Below, piece by piece: positions 42,701-53,300 of a stretch of DNA of 64,000 nucleotides (its first letter is position 1; each line of letters starts with the position of its first letter). Source of the DNA: Paenibacillus chitinolyticus NBRC 15660 (GTDB lineage Bacteria; Bacillota; Bacilli; Paenibacillales; NBRC-103111); the NCBI RefSeq assembly GCF_000739915.1, contig NZ_BBJT01000003.1, forward strand, positions 248,001 through 312,000, in the 5' to 3' direction. The notes beneath the pieces were generated by a model. It had not been told where the DNA came from. It searched no databases and saw only the letters and a list, made by a program, of their open reading frames with translations. The position numbers and the translations under genes were made by a program.

Positions 42701-44330
42701 TCCCGGCAATCATCTCCACACTTCGCTCGGCCACGATAACCACCCGGTCATCAGGTTTAATGTGCAGTCTGCGAAGCGCCCATGCCACTTGGTTGATTTT
42801 TCTGTTTAACGCGTCATACGTCACATGGTTGTCTTCATAGACAACGGCGGTTGCATCCGGTCTGTTAGCAACCTGCTCTTCCCATAATGCTGGAATCGTT
42901 TTATCCTTTGCATACGGTAAGTACGTGTCATTAAATACACCTAGTATCTGTTCTTTTTCTTCCTCTGTTATTGTCTCAAGTTCAGATAGCTTCATTTCTG
43001 GATTGTTGGCGAAAGAGAGTAAGACAGCTTGTAAGCGCAATAACATGGCTTCTATTTCCCTTGATCCATAATGATTTGACGCATACTGCATCTGAAAACG
43101 CAAATACCCGTGTTCATTATTTACGATTAAGACTAAATCATAATTAGTTTGCTCCCGATAAGCTTCTATTTTTAACCCAAGTCCCTCACTGTGCTGTGTC
43201 AATAAAGTCTCATCAAGCTCATAATTTTCAAAGGCATATAAGTACTTAATCAACTCTGATTTTTGCTTCGTTAAACTCATAATCTGTTGTAAGGGACAGT
43301 AAGAATAAGCTGTACTTTTCGTCCCTTGTAGCTGCGTGCTGCGCAAAACTTCAACAACCCTATCCTCTTCTTTATACCTGATTCTTGCGGGAATCGTCAC
43401 GATAAATGGACCCACAATTTTTTCAATTCCTCTGATTGCAACATGCCTGCCTGAAATTACCTTGCCATAAACAACATCTTTGGCACCAGTATACGCTTGC
43501 AGTACAATTCCCCAGGCTGTTTCCACAATCGTATTCATTGTAATATGATGGGTCGCAACGAGATTTTGCAAACTTGCCGTCTGTTCTTTAGATAATTTCA
43601 TTTCACTCAAAGAAACGGTTTCCACCTCTAATGGCGTTTGCTCCATTGACTTTATATCCGCTGTTCCATCATAGTCAGATAATAATTGTTCCCAATACGC
43701 AATTCCTTCACTAGCATTTTGCTGCTCCAGCCACTTCACATAATCTCCATATTTTTCGATTCTCTTCTTGTCAGTTTCCACTATCGACATGATAGATGGC
43801 AAGCTCTTTCCATTTTCAAGCATGTCATAATACGTTTTGAAATCACTGAACAAAATAGATAAACTCCAACCATCAATAATGATGTGATGAATAGTCCATA
43901 ACATCTTATATTGGTTTGCTCCAAAATGAACGAGCTTAACCCTTAATAAAGAATCGCGTTGTAGATCAAACCCGCGCTTCACATCAAGTTGCGCAATCAT
44001 ATCCATTTCATTGTTTCGATCATATGCCGCAATATCCGATAAATCTATCCGTTCATATTCTATTGTCCGGTTCTTGAGTATAATTTGTCTTGGCATAGTC
44101 AATTTCTCATATACGATGGAGGTTCTTAAAACGTCATGCTTCATCGTTACAAGTTGTATTGCCTCTTCTACCTTTTGTTCATTAATCAGACCGTTCAGTT
44201 CAAAACGATGCTGAACGACATAAGCGGTAGAATCACCATTCGCCAGCTTATGATACAGCATCCCTTCCTGTACTGGGGTAAGAGAGTAAATATTTTCAAT
44301 ATTAGAACCTAAAACCATTTTTGAACTCAT
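36177..44330 (-). CDS. Nonribosomal peptide synthetase, two modules plus atypical terminal domain
   Basis: 2717 residues: C6 (HHIIIDGWS)-A6-T6 (LGGDSIKAI, Ser codon 41334-41336)-E6 (HHLVVDGVSW)-C7 (HHIIMDGWC)-A7-T7 (LGGNSLLIM, Ser codon 36876-36878), then about 190 residues that are not a thioesterase. It starts at ATG 44330 with AAGGTGGAG upstream, 25 bases after the previous NRPS stop. The N-terminus (MVLGSNIENIYSLTPVQEGM) looks like an acceptor docking segment for the E domain ending the upstream synthetase. It should add one D- and one final L- (or achiral) residue. A6 and A7 are nearly identical at DNA level. Last gene of the NRPS operon in this window. Confidence 0.95.
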   Translation of the reverse strand: MSSKMVLGSNIENIYSLTPVQEGMLYHKLANGDSTAYVVQHRFELNGLINEQKVEEAIQLVTMKHDVLRTSIVYEKLTMPRQIILKNRTIEYERIDLSDIAAYDRNNEMDMIAQLDVKRGFDLQRDSLLRVKLVHFGANQYKMLWTIHHIIIDGWSLSILFSDFKTYYDMLENGKSLPSIMSIVETDKKRIEKYGDYVKWLEQQNASEGIAYWEQLLSDYDGTADIKSMEQTPLEVETVSLSEMKLSKEQTASLQNLVATHHITMNTIVETAWGIVLQAYTGAKDVVYGKVISGRHVAIRGIEKIVGPFIVTIPARIRYKEEDRVVEVLRSTQLQGTKSTAYSYCPLQQIMSLTKQKSELIKYLYAFENYELDETLLTQHSEGLGLKIEAYREQTNYDLVLIVNNEHGYLRFQMQYASNHYGSREIEAMLLRLQAVLLSFANNPEMKLSELETITEEEKEQILGVFNDTYLPYAKDKTIPALWEEQVANRPDATAVVYEDNHVTYDALNRKINQVAWALRRLHIKPDDRVVIVAERSVEMIAGMYGIIKAGGAYVPVDPTIPAERMRFILNDCKPKAVLVYKTTIETDLPTINLADDKLWEGQGENPEQVNRPDDLAYIIYTSGTTGQPKGVMLAHSGVVAMRSYLQEKYEVTQQDNVLQFANYIFDASVWEMTLSLLLGAKLTLVSQGVLSDVSSFNAFIKKNGITLTLLPPQYYLQTDISGLRVLTTGGSAANAEMIKKAGSGTRYINAYGPTESTVLATGWEYDGESDIPYPLPIGKPTSNTQIYIMDDMKLCGIGVPGELCIAGSGVAKGYLNLPALTAEKFIENPYGEGKLYRSGDLAKWLPDGNIAYLGRMDDQVKIRGFRIELGEVENALRQLEGIQDAAVIVRDTHDGEKALFAYLISKDVVQLQAVRRDLEEVLPAYMVPAYMMQIEQLPVTRNGKLDKRALPEIVAVSEKAYTAPKNELEAQLCSIFSEVLGVERVGTQDSFFELGGDSIKAIRIVSKLRSAGYHIAIKDIMQKYTVEAISYAAQKSALEEQYEQAEVSGIVPLTPIIREFASWNLLKPHHFNQDMLMEIELEEEKQLREVLDALMAHHDILRSVYREGQLEIVKVRDSKAYELKVYDYSEEQAAAELMEAACTDLHSSINLEEGPLVKAAMFRTVAGNLLFLGIHHLVVDGVSWRILQEDISTAIRQVKEGTKIQFPSKTASYKAWAEALAEYKDSHLLQKERPYWEQVAAQMAAGELRMDEQTGESGYGSCTIHLNKEETAQLIHQASRAYNTEINDLLISALGMTVRKLTGARDVTIGMEGHGREPIHKRIDIDRTVGWFTSIYPVVVPCHEEIAESIITTKEMLRKIPNRGLGYGLLQEQLPVRPLEVMFNYMGQMDAEAKGRKLHFFSSGKGSADENTVFRKIIVNGGILDGKLQLVIGYNRSYLSSDRMQSFSERYMAALLAVKDHCIAIKESVRTPSDYRAADLTRTDLSVIQQTVGDSSQVERIYGLTSLQKGMLYHSIAEPESTAYRNQNIFIGQGYADEHMVKQALGLLAIRHEVLRTAIIHKDISMPKQVVIREREVEYERTDLTGVEAVVQAEMVEAIAHGQIQRGFDLAQDPLLRVHHVVLSKDCYQLIWNFHHIIMDGWCLSTVYGEFNRLYTALQKGALTSDLKKQVIKDKQDQTSYEDYINWLEKQDQQKGLSYWSDVLAGYEEVAEIKPVYTPQESEQQVQRLAITLTPEDRLRIKELTSAHQMTVSNIVETAWGVVLQAYSGQKDVVFGKVTSGRQSDVRGIEDIVGLFINTIPVRVASKEGMSVMRLLKEMQQQGSESEQYAYCSLAEIQAQTEQKQHLIQVLYAFENYYVDEDKLTDFTYEITSSRDQPPFNLTLCAYESGEKIVCEILYNPNVYANEDIVQMLARLEHVLHALAANPEMKLSELETITEEEKEQILGVFNDTYLPYAKDKTIPALWEEQVANRPDATAVVYEDNHVTYDALNRKINQVAWALRRLHIKPDDRVVIVAERSVEMIAGMYGIIKAGGAYVPVDPTIPAERMRFILNDCKPKAVLVYKTTIETDLPTINLAADKLWEGQDENPEQVNGPDDLAYIIYTSGTTGQPKGVMLAHSGVVAMRSYLQEKYEVTKRDNVLQFANYIFDASVWEMTLSLLLGAKLTLVSQGVLSDVSSFNAFIKKNGITLTLLPPQYYLQTDISGLRVLTTGGSAANAEMIKKAGSGTLYINAYGPTESTVLATGWEYDGESDIPYPVPIGKPTSNTQIYIMDGMKLCGIGVPGELCIAGSGVAKGYLNLPALTAEKFIENPYGEGKLYRSGDLAKWLPDGNIAYLGRMDDQVKIRGFRIELGEVENALRQLEGIQDAVVIATNNHEIQSLCGYIVSHTVVDPFEIKQHLKKILPSYMIPSFIMQLEQIPVTRSGKVDKHRLPLPNVRALMGHDTFVAAQNDREKELVTIWRDILASEQIGIHDNFFELGGNSLLIMSMLARIEERYPGIVKVGDIFANSTIAQLATFIDVSSQTAMRCAQVPFPDSYLLGSRNKVFVFHFQDNRDLFHALKEMQSESETALESWLLFLYTYSVIEATGQQELSVCYGANNTFASFEISNHDDLNVLLENVKNKEQAAPKCTQAKFIIDYKQNGLFPMFLYQFTGDKGYTEYCDFSFSFTMNEEAVYFEAKILNRTLNSDYIQSLFSRWIQIVQHVSLKDKIITK
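36790..39850 (-). other. NRPS module 7: C-A-T
   Basis: No epimerase. Pocket residues aligned by eye to GrsA: D A W L T G A V L K, closest to published Leu-type codes (DAWLYGAVMK); low certainty. C7 is of the type that accepts a D-residue donor, consistent with E6 before it. Confidence 0.7.
37235..38555 (-). repeat. Adenylation-domain duplication (A7 copy)
   Basis: Nearly identical at DNA level to 41687-43007 at a constant offset of 4452 bases. It covers the C-A linker from NPEMKLSELETITEEE through the A domain to GEVENALRQLEGIQDA. Confidence 0.85.
40100..41700 (-). repeat. A-end/T/E duplication (module 6 copy)
   Basis: Nearly identical to 44616-46216 in module 5 at a constant offset of 4516 bases, from the end of the A domain through T and most of E. 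The copies diverge after SSGKGSADEN. Confidence 0.85.
41687..43007 (-). repeat. Adenylation-domain duplication (A6 copy)
   Basis: Partner of 37235-38555 (offset 4452). Confidence 0.85.
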
Positions 44331-44355
44331 GTCCGCTCTCCACCTTATAATAGAT

Positions 44356-47300
44356 TTATTCTAGATCGAATAGCTCATTTATCACCTGGAGATCGTCTGC
44401 AGCCAAATCTGTGGCATCCGTATCCGAGATCGTGATGGCAACCTCCTCCTGTGATGCACAAAATTGAATCGTAGCCATTAAGCAATCATGGAACGTTTCA
44501 ATAAATAGTTGTATCTTCCCAGCAGACAACTTGCTCTTGTCATAGACAAAACTGAAATGCAACTGTTCTTTTAGCAAGCTTCCGTTAATATTGACTTTAC
44601 GGTATACAATATTTTCATCGGCTGATCCTTTGCCCGAACTAAAAAAGTGTAGTTTTCTCCCCTTCGCCTCAGCGTCCATTTGTCCCATGTAGTTAAACAT
44701 GACTTCAAGCGGTCTGACCGGCAATTGTTCCTGTAATAGACCATATCCAAGGCCTCGGTTCGGGATTTTACGCAGCATCTCTTTGGTTGTAATGATACTT
44801 TCTGCTATCTCCTCATGACACGGTACCACCACCGGATATATACTTGTAAACCATCCGACCGTCCGGTCGATATCGATCCGCTTATGAATCGGTTCTCTTC
44901 CGTGTCCTTCCATGCCTATCGTTACATCCCTTGCCCCTGTCAGCTTCCTCACGGTCATTCCCAGGGCGCTGATGAGCAAGTCATTGATCTCGGTATTATA
45001 CGCCCGACTTGCCTGGTGGATAAGCTGTGCGGTTTCTTCCTTATTTAAATGGATCGTGCAGCTGCCATACCCGCTTTCCCCCGTCTGTTCGTCCATCCTT
45101 AGTTCGCCTGCCGCCATCTGCTCGGCCACTTGTTCCCAGTACGGCCGTTCTTTTTGCAATAGATGGCTGTCCTTATATTCTGCCAGTGCTTCTGCCCAAG
45201 CTTTATACGACGCTGTCTTTGACGGGAATTGGATCTTTGTCCCTTCTTTTACTTGCCGGATGGCTGTGCTGATATCTTCTTGCAGGATACGCCACGATAC
45301 GCCGTCCACCACAAGATGATGGATCCCTAGAAACAGCAGGTTCCCTGCCACTGTCCGGAACATCGCTGCCTTCACCAGCGGTCCTTCTTCTAAGTTAATG
45401 CTGCTATGCAGATCCGTACATGCCGCTTCCATGAGCTCTGCTGCTGCTTGTTCTTCCCTATAGTCATACACCTTCAGCTCATATGCTTTGCTGTCACTCA
45501 CCTTTACGATCTCTAGCTGACCTTCCCGGTAGACCGATCTCAGGATATCATGATGCGCTGTGAGGGCATTCAGCACTTCCCGAAGCTGCTTCTCATCCTC
45601 CAGATCAATCTCCATCAGCATGTCCTGATTGAAGTGGTGCGGCTTAGGAAGATTCCAGGACGCAAACTCTCTGACGATCGGCGTCAGCGGTACGATGCCA
45701 CTCACTTCAGCTTGCTCGTACTGTTCCTCCAGGGCAGACTTTTGCGCCGCGTAGCTGATCGCCTCGACCGTATACTTTTGCATAATATCTTTGATTGCGA
45801 TATGATATCCTGCGCTTCTTAACTTCGATACGATACGTATCGCCTTGATCGAGTCTCCGCCCAGCTCAAAGAAACTGTCCTGCGTGCCGACCCGCTCTAC
45901 GCCTAGGACTTCACTAAAGATACTGCACAGCTGCGCTTCAAGTTCGTTTTTCGGAGCCGTGTATGCCTTCTCGCTTACTGCCACGATCTCCGGCAGTGCC
46001 CGTTTATCCAGCTTGCCATTGCGCGTCACCGGCAGTTGTTCGATCTGCATCATATACGCTGGCACCATATAAGCCGGCAGCACTTCCTCCAAATCCCGTC
46101 TCACCGCTTGCAGCTGGACGACATCTTTCGATATGAGGTAAGCAAACAGCGCTTTCTCTCCGTCATGGGTGTCCCGCACGATGACCGCCGCATCTTGGAT
46201 TCCTTCCAGCTGCCGCAGCGCATTTTCCACTTCTCCCAGCTCTATCCGGAATCCCCTGATCTTCACTTGGTCATCCATACGGCCTAAATAGGCGATGTTC
46301 CCGTCCGGCAGCCATTGGGCTAAGTCTCCCGACCGGTACATCCGCTCCCCGGGTACAAAAGGGTTCGCTACGAATTTTTTATTCGTTAGCTCCGGTTTGT
46401 TAAGGTAACCTCTTGCGACGCCGACGCCTGCCACGCACAATTCCCCGGGCACACCAATCCCGCATAGCTTGTCCCCATCTAATATATAGATCTTGAGAGT
46501 AGGAAGCGCCTTACCGACGTCGTTTCCATCTAGCGCAATATCTTCTGCGGTGATCGCTTTGTACGTTACATGGACAGTCGTCTCTGTGATACCGTACATA
46601 TTTACGATGTCCATCTCCGGATACTTCGCCTGCCATGCCTTTAATTTCCCTACCTGCAGCGCCTCTCCGGCAAAGATCAGATGTTTGACGTACAGTCTCT
46701 CCCCTGCTTCTGCCAGCTCTACTTGCATCAGATTATAAAAAGAGGACGGAACTTGGTTCAGTACCGTCACCCTTTTTTCGCGTAATAGATCTAACAAAGC
46801 ATAGCTGTCCTTTTTGACGTCGTTGGGTATGACGACAAGGTGACCTCCGTATAATAGAGCCCCATACATTTCCCATACCGATACGTCAAAGTTGTAGGCG
46901 GCAAACAGGCTCCATACATCCTCTTCATGGAAATGAAACGGCATGTCATCGTTATGCATCAACCGGACGACACATTCATGTTCGATTACCGTTCCCTTCG
47001 GCTCACCGGTCGTGCCTGACGTATAGATGATATATAGCGCATCTTGCGGTGCGACGGCTACATCTGGATCAGCTTTCAGTTCTGCCCCCCATGCCGCATC
47101 CGGTTCATCCGAATACAACTGCTCTATCGCATACACATTTCCTTGCGGAAGTGATACCCGATGTTCTTTTCCTTGATTGACGAGAAGCAAGCTTGCTCCA
47201 CTGTCTGCCAGCGTATACTGGATACGGTCTTGCGGCGCCTCCGGATCGATTGGCACGTAGACATATCCGGCCTTCACGACCCCGAGTATTCCGATGACCA

Positions 47301-50300
47301 TATCCATATTACGCTCTAACAGCAGCGCTACCATCGTTTCGCCTTTGCCTGCTTCGCTTCTGACTTTAGCCGCAAGCAGCCGATTGGCAACGATGTTCGC
47401 CTTCGCATTTAACTCCGCATACGTCAGTTGCTCCGTCCCGCAAGATATCGCTATCCGATCCGGTGTTTTCTTCACCTGCGCCTCAAATAAGTTTTTGATC
47501 GATTCCTTGTGCGGATATTGGGTTGGCTTGGTTTGAAACGCACCTAGTATCTGCTCTTTTTCTTCTTCTGTTGTCGTCTCGATTTCAGATAACTTCATTT
47601 CTGGGTTTGCTGCACAGGACAATAATACATTTTGTAGCTTTGACATAATATTGACAATGTCTTCTGCTGCCAGCTTTCTAGGATCATACAATACATCAAC
47701 ATGTAGCTGACTGATATCAAGATACGCTTTAAACGTGGTCGTATAATTGGTTTGCTCCCGTCCATCCTCTACGGTAAACCGAAAAGCTGAAGTTTCACTT
47801 TGGCGTACTTCATCCCATGAATCATCGTTATCAAATGTAAACAAAACTTTAACTAAATCGGTGTTCTGTTTGGTCAGTCGTTGTACTTTGGCAAAAGAAC
47901 AATGTCCATGCTGATCACTTAGTATCGCTTGTTCTTGAGTTTTTCTCCAAATATCGCATATGTGCATTTCATCATCACAACAAATACGAATGGGAATGGT
48001 GTTAACAAATATTCCGGCAATATGCTCTATCCCTCTTAAATCAGCATTTCTTCCGGAGACCACCTTGCCAAAGACAACATCTTTTATGCCGCACAATTCC
48101 TGTAATACGATACCTAAGGCCGTCTCTATCATAGTATTCAGCGTAATATTGTACGTTGCAGCCGTATTAAGAAGTTGTCTGGTTACATCAACAGGAAGTT
48201 TATGATTAATTCGCTTCATCTCGCTAGATGTTTCTTCAGGTTGACGGAGCGGCTTAATGTCAGCAGACTCTTCATAGTCTAGAAGGAGCTCTCTCCAGTA
48301 TAACAAGCTCCTTTCTTCATCTTGTTTTTCCAACCAGTTAACGAAGTCCTTGAAATTTAAGCTCTTTTCCTTCTCTTCCTCTAACCCTTGCTCAAGCTCC
48401 ACAACAGACAAGCCTTGTTGCAGCTTTTCGCATAGTTGAATAAAGTCATTAAATATAACGTTGTCTGACCACCCATCCGAGATGATGTGGTGAGAACTCC
48501 ATATTAATTTCCCTTCTGTTCTACTTAACATGATATTGGTAACCCGTAACAATGCTTCTTGCTGTAGATCAAAACCCCGTTGCAGTTCAGAATCAATCCA
48601 TGTAGAAATATGAGAAGCTTGTTCTGCACGATCCTTGCCCGACCAGTCCAAAACTGCATATTCGATTTCACGACTACGCAAAAGAAGTTGTCTAGATTTA
48701 TCGCCATGGTCATATACAATTGCAGTGCGAAGTACTTCATGTCGTTTCGTTAGCAATTTCAGCGCTACCTCAAACGTATGTTCACTTTGATTACCGTTAT
48801 AGTGATACACCATTTGTGTAACATAGCTGGTTGATTGCCGATTCAATAAATAATGGTATAAGATTCCTTCCTGCATCGGAGTTAGCGTATAAATATCATC
48901 AAGATCCTCTTTATCAGCAATGAACTCCTGGATCCGTACTAATTCATCACTCGTCAAGTCATCGCAGGAATAATCAGAAGCCGTCTTCACCGGTTTGTCT
49001 TGTACACAGCAATAGGTGATAATGTCGCTAAGCTTTTCCTTATATAATGCCGCAAAACGCTCTACAGTCTTCCTATTATATTTACTGCGGTCGTAGCGGA
49101 TTATAAAATGTAGCATATTTTGTACAATATACCCGTTCATATCAATTGCGCCTTCGGTACTATTCGAATTCGCTATACTCTTGTTGTTCGTAAACAGGGT
49201 AGCATCCGATTCTGTATCCAACTGCCCTAAATAATTGAAGTAAATATCGGACTCAATCGCCAAATAATCACCTTGCAATAAGCCAAATCCCAACCCGCGT
49301 AAAGGTACTTTCCGTAACATTTCTTTTGTCTCAATTATACTCTTCCGTAAATCATCATGACACGGAACACTAATTGGGAACTTAACCGTAAACCATCCTA
49401 CAGTACGATCGATATCTACTTTCTTGTGTATCGCTTCTCTTCCATGGCCTTCCAGACAAACCGACACTTTGGATTGTTTCGTCAACGCATGTGTTGCAGC
49501 GCCGATTGCACTTATAAGTAAATCATTGATTTCGGTACCAAACGCTTTTCCTGCTTGCCTTATGAGCTGTTCTGTCTTGTCCTTACGGAACGTTATTGTC
49601 ACATCTTCAAACCCATGATCATGCGGATCGTCATCTATAAACAGTTTCTCTTCCTGCATGGCCGCAATGATTGTATTCCAATAATTCGCTTGGGTAGTAA
49701 TCTCGTTTGTGTTTTTATATTCTTCTAATGATTCCGCCCAGTCTTTAAAAGCAAGCGTTTTTGATGGTAACTTTATTTCCTTCCCGTCTTTAAGCTGCTG
49801 GAGAGCAGTCTCTAAGTCTTCAAGCAAAAATTGCCATGATACTGCATCAATGACAAGATGATGAATACACAAGAAAAGATAATTGGCAGACTCGGTTTTG
49901 AAGAGTGCCGCTTTCATCATAGGACCTTTGTTAATATCCATGCTTCGATGAATGATAGCGGAAGCGTTTTCAATCCACGTCGAACCGTTAAGATCCGCAG
50001 GAACCTCAAACACTTGTAACTCATAAAGTTTACTGTCCGTACTACTTAAAATTGTCAGACTGCCATCCCGGTAAATTGCCCGTAATATATCATGGTGAAC
50101 AGCAACAGCTTTCAAGGCTTCATGAATGTGCGACTCATTATCCGTTCTAACCGTCAAAAGAGCATCTTGATTATGATAGTTAGGATTAGCGTAATTTCTT
50201 GCACAAAAATCATGTAAGATCGGTGTATTCAGGACCTGACCCGTAACTTCGCCCTGATCATACTGGATCTCTGATTCCCTGCCTACTGTGTATGCAATCT

Positions 50301-53300
50301 TTTCAACTGTGTATTGACTTAAAATATCCGGTACCGAAATAAGATAACCGGCGCTTCTCATCTTCGATACAATCCGGATAGCTTTTATGGAGTCTCCGCC
50401 AAGTTCGAAGAAACTATCTTTTATACTAATGCGTTCAACACCAAGTACCTCTCGGAAAATATTCGCAAGCACCGATTCGGTTTGATCTCTCGGAGCAACA
50501 TACTTATTCCCCCTCCCCTTACGATCTGGCTCAGGTAGGCTGCGGCGGTCTAGTTTCCCATTATTCGTAATAGGAAACTGCACCAGTGGAACGATGTATG
50601 CTGGGATCATATAATCAGGTAAAACTTGGCGAATATCTTCTCTAATTGCTTCAGTATCCAATGTCACTTGATCATTTGGCACCACATAGGCGCATATATA
50701 ATCGTCCCCTACCGCATCTTCTCTAACCATCACAACAGCATTCAGCACGTCAGGTTGTTTTCGCAGGACATGCTCAATCTCGCCCAGTTCGATGCGGTAG
50801 CCTCTAACCTTTACTTGATCATCGATGCGGCCAACATATTCAATATTACCGTCTGGAAGCCAGCGGGCAAGATCACCCGTGCGATACATCCGCTCACCCT
50901 GCAAAAATGGGTTGTCAACGAATTTCTCTGCGGTAAGATCACTCCGATTAAGATATCCCCTGGCAACACCCGCTCCGCTGATACAAAGCTCACCTGCCAC
51001 ACCGATCGGAAGCGGAAATCCGTACGAATCTAATATAAATACTTGTACATTGACAATCGGTTTTCCAATCGTAACTTTATCATGTAAATGAATTTCAATC
51101 CCAGTTGCGTCTACCGTTGCTTCCGTCGGACCATACACATTGAACAAACGAATATTCCAATTTTCAAGCAAAGCGGTAGCCAAATCATCCGTTAATGGCT
51201 CTCCGCCGACAACAATTACTTCCAAACCATGTAATGGATGAACATCCCGAACTTCATCCATAAGCATCTTCATCCGCGTCGGTGTCCCCTTCATGATGTT
51301 CACGTCATATTGCTCAATCAATTGCAAGAGTAACTTTGGATCGTGTTGTGCCTCCTCATCGGCAATTATAATCTGCATTCCTTTGAGCAAGGCAAATAGT
51401 GTCTCATAGACTGTGCCGTCGAAAGAAATATTCGATACACATAACATTGTTTTCATCGAATCCAAGTTTTGTAGCTGATTTAGACCTGCAATCAAGTTAC
51501 TAATCGAACGATGTTCCACCATTACCCCTTTTGGTTTGCCTGTAGAGCCTGAAGTATAGATGATATAAGCGATATCGGTTGCGTCTACAATCGTATGCAG
51601 ATTATGACTAGGTTCATCACACCCATCTTGATCCACATGAATGCGTCTTACATGGGAAGGCAGCTCGATCGTGTCATCGTATTGCCTCTGAGTCAATACG
51701 GTCGATAACCCGCTATCTTCCACCATATACTGAATCCGCTCCAAAGGATATGTCGGATCTATTGGCACATAAGCCGCGCCTACCTTTAACGTTGCGAGTA
51801 TTCCAACCATCATTTCTATACTGCGACCGAATAAAATACCGACAAAATCTCCGCGGCGCGTACCATGAAGTAGCAGTGTTCTCGCAAGCTGATTCGCTCT
51901 CACATTTAACTGTTCGTATGTCAGAGCCTGATCTCGAAAGCGTAGAGCTGTTTTCGCCGGCATAGCCTGTACGATCTGCTCAAATTGTTCATGAATGGGT
52001 GTCGTCACATCATAAACACAGGACGTATCGTTAAATGAGGTTAGAATGTGCTGTCTTTCTGCTTGCGTCATCATTGGCAATTGACATATTTCAAGTTTAG
52101 GGGATTGCGTAACTGCTCCCAACAACGTTTCATAATGTTTCACCATTCGGCGTACGCTTTCTTCCTGGAACAGACTTGTTGCATAGCGTACTTCGATGCG
52201 GTAGCCACTTGCCATTGGCGTCACTTCTAATGTTAAATCAAATTTAGCCGAACTGTGCTGTAAACTATATTCATCATGAACATTCGTACTGTTTATGCCA
52301 TAAAAATCAAAGTCTGCTTCTTCATTATTCTGTAATACAAACAACACATCAAAAAGCGGATTCCGGGACATATCCCGGTGCAAGCCCATAAGATCAACCA
52401 GATCTTCGAGCGGAAATGCTTGATGCTCTATCCCTTTTAGACATACTTCTTTCATCTCCGACAGAAAATCCACGAAATTCTTCTTTCCCGATGGTTTTCC
52501 ACGTAATGCAATCGTATTCACGAACATACCGATTACAGGCTCTGTATCATAATGTAAACGTCCATTAACAGGGCAACCTACGATAATATCTTCCTGACGG
52601 CTATATTTACTCAACAAAATCATCCATGTGCTCAGTAGTATCATATACTCGGTTGCACCCGACATCCGGCACAATGCTGTTACAGCTTCCCGTAACTCTA
52701 CATGACTCACGACTGCTTTCCCTGTATACTGTTGTACTTGCGGACGTGTAAAATCTGTTGGTAAATTCAGTACCGGTAGTTCACCTTGCAACGAGTTCAA
52801 CCAATACGTCTCATGTCCCGTCATGTCTTGAGTCTGCAACCATTCGCTATAATCTTTATATTGAATCGGCATTGCCTCAAGGGGTTCGCCATTATATAGC
52901 TTGGACAAATCCTGCATTAGATTATTAATCGATGTCCCATCAGAAATGATATGGTGCATATCGAAGGCCAGGAGATAACCATCTTCTTTTTGATTGATTA
53001 CTTTAACACGTATTAATGGTGCTTGAGACAAATCAAATGCACGCACAAACCCTGTAACATCATCATCTTTTTCCTCAGTAATCAGAAGCGTAAACGGCAC
53101 ATGGTCATGAATACGCTGTATTGCTTCTCCGTTCTCCATATGAAAGCTTGTTCTTAAGCTTTCATGCCGTTGTATGAGTTGCTTCAGTGCTAGCTGAAGT
53201 CGTTCACTATCAAGGTCTGCATCCATTCTGCGCAATAACGTCATATTATAAGCCGTACTATGCTGATCCATCTCTTGAATCGCATAAAGACGCTTTTGAG

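Larger units (their letters stand above)
39900..44300 (-). other. NRPS module 6: C-A-T-E
   Basis: Same pocket as module 7 (D A W L T G A V L K), Leu-like. E6 has intact HHLVVDGVSW, EGHGRE and DRTVGWFTS, so a D-residue is expected. Confidence 0.7.
44359..48910 (-). other. NRPS module 5: C-A-T-E
   Basis: Pocket read as D V W N I A M V H K, close to the Thr code DFWNIGMVHK. E5 motifs intact. Predicted D-Thr or D-allo-Thr. Confidence 0.75.
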